Assembly: GCA_026985625.1 (NCBI GenBank)
Contig: JALSQC010000029.1
Location: 1-12,836 of the forward strand
Origin: Bacteroidales bacterium
GTDB lineage: Bacteria; Bacteroidota; Bacteroidia; Bacteroidales; JAFGXI01
DNA length: 12,836 nucleotides
Direction: 5' to 3'
Shown here: positions 7,770 through 12,836 of the stretch, piece by piece
How the letters are laid out: each line of letters starts with the position of its first letter
Numbering within the stretch: position 1 is the first letter of the stretch
Made by a program: the position numbers and the translations under genes
The notes under the pieces: generated by a model
Database searches by the model: none
Told to the model about the DNA's origin: nothing
Seen by the model: the letters and a program-made list of their open reading frames with translations, nothing else

Positions 7770-9257
7770 TTATAATATTCTTTCAATAAATGGGCCTATA
7801 GCCTCGGTAATAATTTTTCCGAAGAAAAATGGCAAAGTTCCTATTAACACACTAAATAATACAAGAATAAATGTTCCTGTTTTTTCGTACCACCTTATTT
7901 TTGGCAAATTTTTATATTCTTCCATAACGGGGCCCATTAACATTTTTCCCACAACTCTTAAAATGTAAACAGCGGTAACTACAATTGCCGATACAGAAAT
8001 AACAGTTACTATCCTATGGAAAGTATCGGTATGTTCAAAAGCTCCTACAAATATATTCATTTCTGCAACAAAGCCTGAAAACCCGGGCAATCCAAGATTA
8101 GCCATACCTGCTACTACATATAGAGCTCCTATTACAGGCATTATTGTCATTAATCCTCCCATTTTTCCAACAATTCTTGTATGTGTTCTTCCGTATATTA
8201 TACCTATTAAGGCAAAAAATAATGCTGTAATAAATCCGTGGGATAATGATTGTAGCATTGCTCCTTTCCAACCTATTTCGTTCATCATTAACAAACCAAA
8301 TAATACCATTCCTAAGTGACTAACTGATGAATATGCGTTTATGTATTTTAAATCGGTTTGTTTTATTGCACTTAAAGCTCCGTATGCAACTCCTATTACT
8401 GCTAAAACTATAAAAAAGTTGTTCCAGTAGTGAGCACCTTCGGGCAATAGGTACATAGCTACTCTAAAAATACCGTATCCCCCTAATTTCATAAGTACTC
8501 CTGCATGTAACATTGAAACTGCTGTTGGTGCAGAAGCATGACCATCGGGTGACCAAGTATGAAACGGAAATAAGGCTCCAATAACAGCAAAACCAATAAA
8601 TGCTAACGGAAAGAATATTTTCTGAATCATTATTGGGATATGAACTTTTGCTATTTCAAATATATTAAATGTTAATTGTCCTCCATCGGGATTTGAATTG
8701 TAGTATAATCCGAAAATTGATACAAGTAATAGTGCTGATGCTCCCATTAACATAAGAGTTAATTTCATTGCCGAATATTCTTTTGGTCCTGTTCCCCAAA
8801 TTCCGATTAGCAAATACATAGGTATAACAGCAATCTCATAAAATACAAACATTGTAAATAAATCAACGCTTATAAAAAATCCGTAAACTCCTGTAGCTAA
8901 TACTATTAATGAAATAAAGAATTCTTTCGGCAAATCATCAACTTTCCAAGAAATAAATGTTCCTGTTAAAACAATTATTGTTGTTAGTATAATCATAAGA
9001 ACCGATATACCATCGACTCCTATTGCATAATGTATATTTAAAGGTGCATACCATAATAAATCGCGGGTAAATACCATAACATCGGTATTGCCTGCATTTC
9101 TTAATGCTAAGAATTGATATAAAAGGTTAAATGCCATTCCTGTTTGTATAATAGCTCCTATTAAGGCTACTACTCGAAAGTTTTTTTTGCCTTTAGTAAA
9201 TATTAAAGCTATAACAGTTAAAACCGGTACTACTACGAAAAGAGTTAATATATCCAT
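7770..9257 (-). CDS. nuoM: NADH-quinone oxidoreductase subunit M
   Basis: This is the middle antiporter-like pump of the complex I membrane arm, 495 aa with about 14 helices. Family features are E141 in the YEIAVIPMYLLIG helix, the PFHTWSPDGH segment at 231-240, K257 in LMKLGGYG, H314, H340, and E399 in the helix after LPGFSGFV. The odd point is helix 7: NuoM usually has a lysine a few residues before PFHTW (AFAVK pattern, K234 in E. coli), whereas here the segment reads GFAVIGALFPFHTW with Ile226 at that place and no charge. Loop residues are also changed, SPDGH for LPDAH. I recall similar SPDGH forms in other lineages, so this may be a lineage variant and not a defect. The gene starts 15 nt after nuoL and ends 24 nt before nuoN, inside the operon. 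Confidence 0.95.
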   Translation of the reverse strand: MDILTLFVVVPVLTVIALIFTKGKKNFRVVALIGAIIQTGMAFNLLYQFLALRNAGNTDVMVFTRDLLWYAPLNIHYAIGVDGISVLMIILTTIIVLTGTFISWKVDDLPKEFFISLIVLATGVYGFFISVDLFTMFVFYEIAVIPMYLLIGIWGTGPKEYSAMKLTLMLMGASALLLVSIFGLYYNSNPDGGQLTFNIFEIAKVHIPIMIQKIFFPLAFIGFAVIGALFPFHTWSPDGHASAPTAVSMLHAGVLMKLGGYGIFRVAMYLLPEGAHYWNNFFIVLAVIGVAYGALSAIKQTDLKYINAYSSVSHLGMVLFGLLMMNEIGWKGAMLQSLSHGFITALFFALIGIIYGRTHTRIVGKMGGLMTIMPVIGALYVVAGMANLGLPGFSGFVAEMNIFVGAFEHTDTFHRIVTVISVSAIVVTAVYILRVVGKMLMGPVMEEYKNLPKIRWYEKTGTFILVLFSVLIGTLPFFFGKIITEAIGPFIERIL

Positions 9258-9272
9258 TATTTTACTTTTATT

Positions 9273-11201
9273 TTAATTATAAAAAAACCAAAAAATCATA
9301 ATAATTACTACTACTCCGGATAAAAAGTACATTGCATAATCTTGTACTCTACCTGATTGTAGCCCTTTTATTTTTTTAGAAATCCATACTGTTCCGTTTC
9401 CTATTCCATTCATAGTTCCATCAACAACATGTCTATCGAACCATGCAAATGGTGTAGATATTTTTGCAAAAATTATTTTTTTTGTAATGAACATATATAG
9501 TTCGTCAAAATAAAATTTGTTATATGTCCATTTGTAAAATAACCCAAATGCTGCAGCAAATCTATCGGAAAGTATATTTTCTTTTTTATACATTATTGTT
9601 GCTATTAATATTCCTAACAATCCTATTCCTACCGATGCTCCAACCATTATCCAATCAAAATGGGTTGCAAAAGGTTTTCCATCTGCTGTAATAAAATTAT
9701 GGAATGGGAAAAACCCTGATATAATTGTCATTACTGCAAGAATCAGCAATGGAATTGTCATTGTTTTTGGTGCTTCGTGAGGTGTGTGTTCGTATTTTGT
9801 ATCTTTCCACCAAAATATTCTGTAATATAATCTAAACATATAAAAAGCTGTCATTCCTGCAACTAAATATCCTGTTCCGAATACTACGAAGTTTTTTTCC
9901 CAAGCAGCAGCTAATATCTCGTCCTTACTAAAAAATCCTGCTAATGGAGGAACTCCTGATATTGCTAATGCTCCAATTAAGAAAGTAATATGTGTTATTG
10001 GCATATATTTTCTTAAACCTCCCATATCTTGCATATAGTTGCTGTGTACTGCATGAATAATTGAACCTGCAGCTAAAAATAACATTGCTTTAAACATTGC
10101 GTGAGTGAATAAATGGAACATTGATGCCATAAAACCAACTCCTTCGTGGCCATCGTAGCCTGAAACTCCTAATGCTAACATCATATATCCTATTTGTGAC
10201 ATTGTTGAGAATGCCAGTACTCTTTTTATGTCGTATTGTGTAAATGCAATAACTGCTGCAAATATTGTTGTAAATGTCCCCACGGCAGCAACAACATTTA
10301 ATGCTGCTCCTTCGTCCATAAAATAATATAATGGAAATAATCTTGCAACTAAGAAAACTCCTGCAACTACCATTGTAGCTGCGTGGATTAATGCAGAAAC
10401 AGGCGTTGGGCCTTCCATTGCATCGGGCAACCATATATGTAGAGGAAACATTGCAGATTTACCTGCTCCTCCTACAAAAATAAATATTAAGGCCCATGTT
10501 ATTATTGATAATCCCATAAATGCAGGTCCAAAGGTATGACTAAGGTTAGTAATAAATTCTTCGCTTGTTAATACTCCAAAGTCCCAACTTTTTCCATAAA
10601 ATCCTATCATTAATATTCCTACTAAGAATCCAAAGTCGGCAAACCGTGTAACTATAAAAGCTTTTTTAGCTGCTAAAACTGCTGATGGTTTGTTGTAATA
10701 GTATCCTATTAACAGATATGATGATACTCCTACCAATTCCCAAAATATGTATATCATAAATAGGTTGGTAGCTAAAACTAAGCCAAGCATTGAGAATGTA
10801 AATAATCCTAAATATGCAAAAAATCTGGTAAATCCTTCTTCTTTATGCATATATCCAATGCTGTATAGATGTACCATTAATGATATTGTTGGGACAACAA
10901 TTAACATCATTGCAGATATTGGATCTAAAAGTATCCCCATATCTATATGTAATGTTTGACTAAAATGTATCCATACGGTATTTAGTGCATATACTTTTGC
11001 ATAATGTCCATCGACAATGGCTCCATTTATGCCTCCGCTAAAATATAAATATGCGGTGTAATATGATATTAATGCTGTTATTCCTAAACCTACGGTTCCT
11101 ATTATACCTGAAACAGGTTCTTTTATTCTTTTAAAATTAAATCCCAAAAATATAAATAAGAAAACAGGGATTAATAATATTAATAATGTATATTCTAACA
11201 T
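9273..11201 (-). CDS. nuoL: NADH-quinone oxidoreductase subunit L
   Basis: This is the distal antiporter-like subunit of complex I, with the long amphipathic lateral helix that runs along the membrane arm. At 642 aa the length is typical. Visible landmarks are E155 in the FWELVGVSSYLLIGYY helix, D189 in TRFADFGF, K248 in GGAGKSAMFPLH, the WLPDAMEGPTPVSALIHAATM signature at 257-277 (21 residues, key H273), K371 in HAMFKAMLFLAAG, and FSKDEIL at 424-430. The KFYFDELY motif at 562-569 precedes the lateral-helix and final-anchor region ending at about 622-640. All proton-path residues are conserved. It begins 6 nt after nuoK and precedes nuoM by 15 nt, so it is co-transcribed. Confidence 0.97.
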   Translation of the reverse strand: MLEYTLLILLIPVFLFIFLGFNFKRIKEPVSGIIGTVGLGITALISYYTAYLYFSGGINGAIVDGHYAKVYALNTVWIHFSQTLHIDMGILLDPISAMMLIVVPTISLMVHLYSIGYMHKEEGFTRFFAYLGLFTFSMLGLVLATNLFMIYIFWELVGVSSYLLIGYYYNKPSAVLAAKKAFIVTRFADFGFLVGILMIGFYGKSWDFGVLTSEEFITNLSHTFGPAFMGLSIITWALIFIFVGGAGKSAMFPLHIWLPDAMEGPTPVSALIHAATMVVAGVFLVARLFPLYYFMDEGAALNVVAAVGTFTTIFAAVIAFTQYDIKRVLAFSTMSQIGYMMLALGVSGYDGHEGVGFMASMFHLFTHAMFKAMLFLAAGSIIHAVHSNYMQDMGGLRKYMPITHITFLIGALAISGVPPLAGFFSKDEILAAAWEKNFVVFGTGYLVAGMTAFYMFRLYYRIFWWKDTKYEHTPHEAPKTMTIPLLILAVMTIISGFFPFHNFITADGKPFATHFDWIMVGASVGIGLLGILIATIMYKKENILSDRFAAAFGLFYKWTYNKFYFDELYMFITKKIIFAKISTPFAWFDRHVVDGTMNGIGNGTVWISKKIKGLQSGRVQDYAMYFLSGVVVIIMIFWFFYN

Positions 11202-11207
11202 ATTTAA

Positions 11208-11525
11208 TTAATTTTTCATTGTTTCTATTTCTTCTGTTTTTAGCGACATAATCAATCTGTACAGATTTATTATTATTGCAAGTGCTAAAGCTGTTTCGGC
11301 GGCTGCTATTGCTATTATAAATAACGAAAAAATATTTCCGTCAATACTTTGAGGAAATAAATATTTATTTATTACCACAAAATTCAATACCGATGAATTA
11401 AGTATTAATTCAATAGACATTAACATAGCTATTAAATTTTTTCTGGTAAAAAAACCGTAAACACCTATAAAAAATATAATTGTGCTAACGGTTAAAATTT
11501 CATATATGCTTACTCCTAATATCAT
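11208..11525 (-). CDS. nuoK: NADH-quinone oxidoreductase subunit K
   Basis: This small three-helix membrane subunit of complex I (MrpC-like) contributes to the half-channel near NuoJ. It has 105 aa, the standard length. The two membrane glutamates essential in NuoK are present, E39 in MSIELILN and E77 in AAAETALALAI (equivalent to E36 and E72 of E. coli). The IELILNSSVLNFV stretch is characteristic. The C-terminal tail (about 95-105) is short and charged. The gene sits 6 nt after nuoJ and 6 nt before nuoL, consistent with coupled translation. Confidence 0.97.
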   Translation of the reverse strand: MILGVSIYEILTVSTIIFFIGVYGFFTRKNLIAMLMSIELILNSSVLNFVVINKYLFPQSIDGNIFSLFIIAIAAAETALALAIIINLYRLIMSLKTEEIETMKN

Positions 11526-11531
11526 AACTTA

Positions 11532-12047
11532 TTATTTTGTAGATTTTTTTCTCGAATATGTTTTTGCAATAACAATTGCTCCTACCATAGCTGCTAATAG
11601 TAGCATACTTACAACTTCAAATGGTAATATGTATCCTGTATCGGAATAATTTATAAGGGCTTTTCCTATTGTTTTTATGCTTGTTGATGGTGATGTTTCT
11701 GCTATAGTAAAGTTATAATTATATATTGCAAACAAAACTACTCCGGTTCCTAACGATGAAATGGCTACAGCAATAATTTGTCGCAATATTTTAGGTGCAT
11801 CAAGAGGTTGTCCTATTTTTTCGATTAACATTATTGACGTAATGTATAATATAATTATACCTCCTGCATACACTGTCATTTGTACTGCTCCCAAAAAATA
11901 GAAGTTCATCATAAAATATATTCCGGCAAATCCTAACATAACAAATAACAAGCTTATTAATGCTCGCATTATATTTCTGTTAATTACAGATACTGCTGCA
12001 AAAATTATCATTAATACCGATATTATATAAAAAATTATTCTTTCCAT
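11532..12047 (-). CDS. nuoJ: NADH-quinone oxidoreductase subunit J
   Basis: This five-helix membrane subunit of complex I takes part in coupling quinone chemistry to pumping. It has 171 aa, in the usual range. Hydrophobic helices lie at about 4-22, 28-47, 52-73, 91-109 and 140-163. The third helix holds the family pattern QMTVYAGGIIILYITSIM (around 56-73), and the last holds FEVVSMLLLAAMVGAIVIA (143-161). The loop between helices four and five is polar and poorly conserved. The ATG overlaps the nuoI stop by one base (TAATG), and nuoK follows after 6 nt, so translation is likely coupled. Confidence 0.94.
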   Translation of the reverse strand: MERIIFYIISVLMIIFAAVSVINRNIMRALISLLFVMLGFAGIYFMMNFYFLGAVQMTVYAGGIIILYITSIMLIEKIGQPLDAPKILRQIIAVAISSLGTGVVLFAIYNYNFTIAETSPSTSIKTIGKALINYSDTGYILPFEVVSMLLLAAMVGAIVIAKTYSRKKSTK

Positions 12048-12541
12048 TATTTTTTAGGTTTTTTATATCCGGGTATAAGTGATGAGCCCGGTTTGTTTAA
12101 TGATTTTGTTAAATTGCTTCTATCTTTTGTTGTGTGATGATATCCTTGTCCCCACATTATTGCGTCTGATGGGCATGCTTCTATACATAAGCCACACATT
12201 GTACACATTTCTAAATGATAAATATGGTTTACCAGTTCTTTTTTTGCTTTTCCTGTCTCTTCATCTATTTTTTTATCCCATATTATTTCTATTGATCCGT
12301 TAGGGCAAGCTAATTCACACATTGTACAAGCATCACAACGATGATGATTATTTTCGTCGTGATACATTACTACTTCGCCTTTAAAACGGTCGAACATTAC
12401 AAGTTTATCCTTGTTGTCAGGATATTGTTGTGTAATTACATCTTTTCTTGTAAAAAGGTTTACAAAGAAATATTTTCCTGTAATTTTCATCCCTGTTAAA
12501 AGGGTTTTTGTAGCATTTGTTATATCTCCAAAATAACTCAT
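12047..12541 (-). CDS. nuoI: NADH-quinone oxidoreductase subunit I (two [4Fe-4S] ferredoxin)
   Basis: This peripheral iron-sulfur subunit of complex I carries electrons between the soluble arm and the cluster next to the quinone site. It has 164 aa. Two CxxCxxCxxxCP motifs are complete: C69, C72, C75, C79 and C113, C116, C119, C123, each binding a [4Fe-4S] cluster. The N-terminal helix region (about 8-30) is amphipathic and fits membrane-arm docking. Compared with textbook NuoI it is divergent: CDAC replaces the usual CIAC, there is a charged insert between the clusters (about 89-104), and the tail after cluster two reads GYHHTTKDRSNL where an F/YEL..Y..DL pattern is usual. Position between nuoH (9-nt gap) and nuoJ (1-nt overlap) fixes the assignment. 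Whether it works with NADH or another donor depends on genes outside this window. Confidence 0.93.
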   Translation of the reverse strand: MSYFGDITNATKTLLTGMKITGKYFFVNLFTRKDVITQQYPDNKDKLVMFDRFKGEVVMYHDENNHHRCDACTMCELACPNGSIEIIWDKKIDEETGKAKKELVNHIYHLEMCTMCGLCIEACPSDAIMWGQGYHHTTKDRSNLTKSLNKPGSSLIPGYKKPKK

Positions 12542-12550
12542 AATTTTTTT

Positions 12551-12836
12551 TTAAAAAGTTAATCCCAACCAGACAATTAATGCCATTAATACAATGTTTA
12601 CCATACTTATAGGTATTAAATATTTCCACTCTAATTTAAGTAGTTGGTCTATTCTTAATCGCGGGAATGTCCATCTAAACCACATCATTAGGAATACTAT
12701 TACTAATGTTTTAAGTATAAACCAAAATGCTCCAATGTATGGTATTCCATCTGTTATTCCAAATGGCGACAACCATCCTCCAAAGAATAGCACTACTGCC
12801 ATTGATGATATGATAAACATATTAACAAATTCTGCT
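12551..12836 (-). CDS. nuoH: NADH-quinone oxidoreductase subunit H, C-terminal part (runs off window)
   Basis: Only the last 95 or so residues of this membrane subunit are in the window; the reading frame stays open to the window edge (AEFVN before the first internal Met). NuoH lies at the junction of the two arms and forms much of the quinone-binding chamber. The visible part has the conserved AEFVNMF segment, LFFGGW, a membrane helix, then RIDQLLKLEWKYLIPIS, which matches the C-terminal helix border of NuoH, and a final helix ending at the stop. It is the most upstream visible nuo gene, 9 nt before nuoI. The start, and any nuoA-G genes, lie outside the window. Confidence 0.93.
   Translation of the reverse strand, partial: AEFVNMFIISSMAVVLFFGGWLSPFGITDGIPYIGAFWFILKTLVIVFLMMWFRWTFPRLRIDQLLKLEWKYLIPISMVNIVLMALIVWLGLTF

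Noticed and set aside
7519..7968. A 149-codon plus-strand open frame across the nuoN/nuoM junction.
   Set aside because: It is antisense to two conserved genes, has low-complexity composition typical of reverse-strand reading of membrane proteins, and no recognisable domain.
10090..10434. A 114-codon open frame on the same strand inside nuoL, cysteine- and serine-rich.
   Set aside because: It lies in a shifted frame entirely inside a well conserved nuoL sequence, has a biased, non-protein-like composition and no start context of its own.
9273..11201. NuoL reads TRFAD where TRVGD or NRVGD is more usual.
   Set aside because: The key aspartate (D189) is kept and Gly-to-Ala is conservative, so it does not merit a functional claim.
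12417..12629. A 70-codon frame spanning the nuoH/nuoI junction on the minus strand.
   Set aside because: It is out of frame with both conserved genes and carries no support.

Overview
The window is AT-rich, with many poly-A/poly-T stretches and no Shine-Dalgarno-like sequence deciding any start. It looks like a chromosomal segment from a Bacteroidota bacterium, probably near Bacteroidales. Supporting points are the gene content, the best promoter candidates (TAnnTTTG, the Bacteroidota -7 element), an N-terminal lipobox on the peptidase, and a flippase paired with a DUF2797 protein. The species cannot be named from sequence alone.

Layout. At 144-1166 (minus) is mreB, the actin-like rod-shape protein. 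Divergent from it on the plus strand is a two-gene unit: a 14-helix-type polysaccharide flippase (1295-2764, TTG start) and a DUF2797 protein (2764-3567) joined by a 1-nt TAATG overlap. This unit converges on a minus-strand M13 metallopeptidase lipoprotein (3752-5815), with a strong hairpin (3680-3710) between the two stops. The rest of the window (5983-12836) is one tightly packed minus-strand operon. In transcription order it encodes NuoH (its 5' end runs off the window), NuoI, NuoJ, NuoK, NuoL, NuoM, NuoN and a 111-aa protein of unknown function that starts 11 nt after nuoN.

How the genes work together. NuoH-N form the membrane arm of complex I plus the two-[4Fe-4S] subunit NuoI. They pass electrons toward quinone and pump ions, with L, M and N as the three antiporter-like pumps. 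The key charged residues of NuoK, NuoL and NuoN are in place. NuoM lacks the usual lysine in its 'PFHxW' helix. The peptidase is probably an envelope-anchored protein or peptide degrader, and MreB and the flippase act in envelope construction.

No phage, transposon, CRISPR array, RNA gene or defence island was found, and this is mostly housekeeping territory. The items most worth a second look are the unknown gene at the end of the nuo operon, a probable divergent GIY-YIG-like domain behind a cysteine cluster in the DUF2797 protein, the NuoM lysine loss, and a hairpin whose pairing is perfect only in minus-strand RNA.
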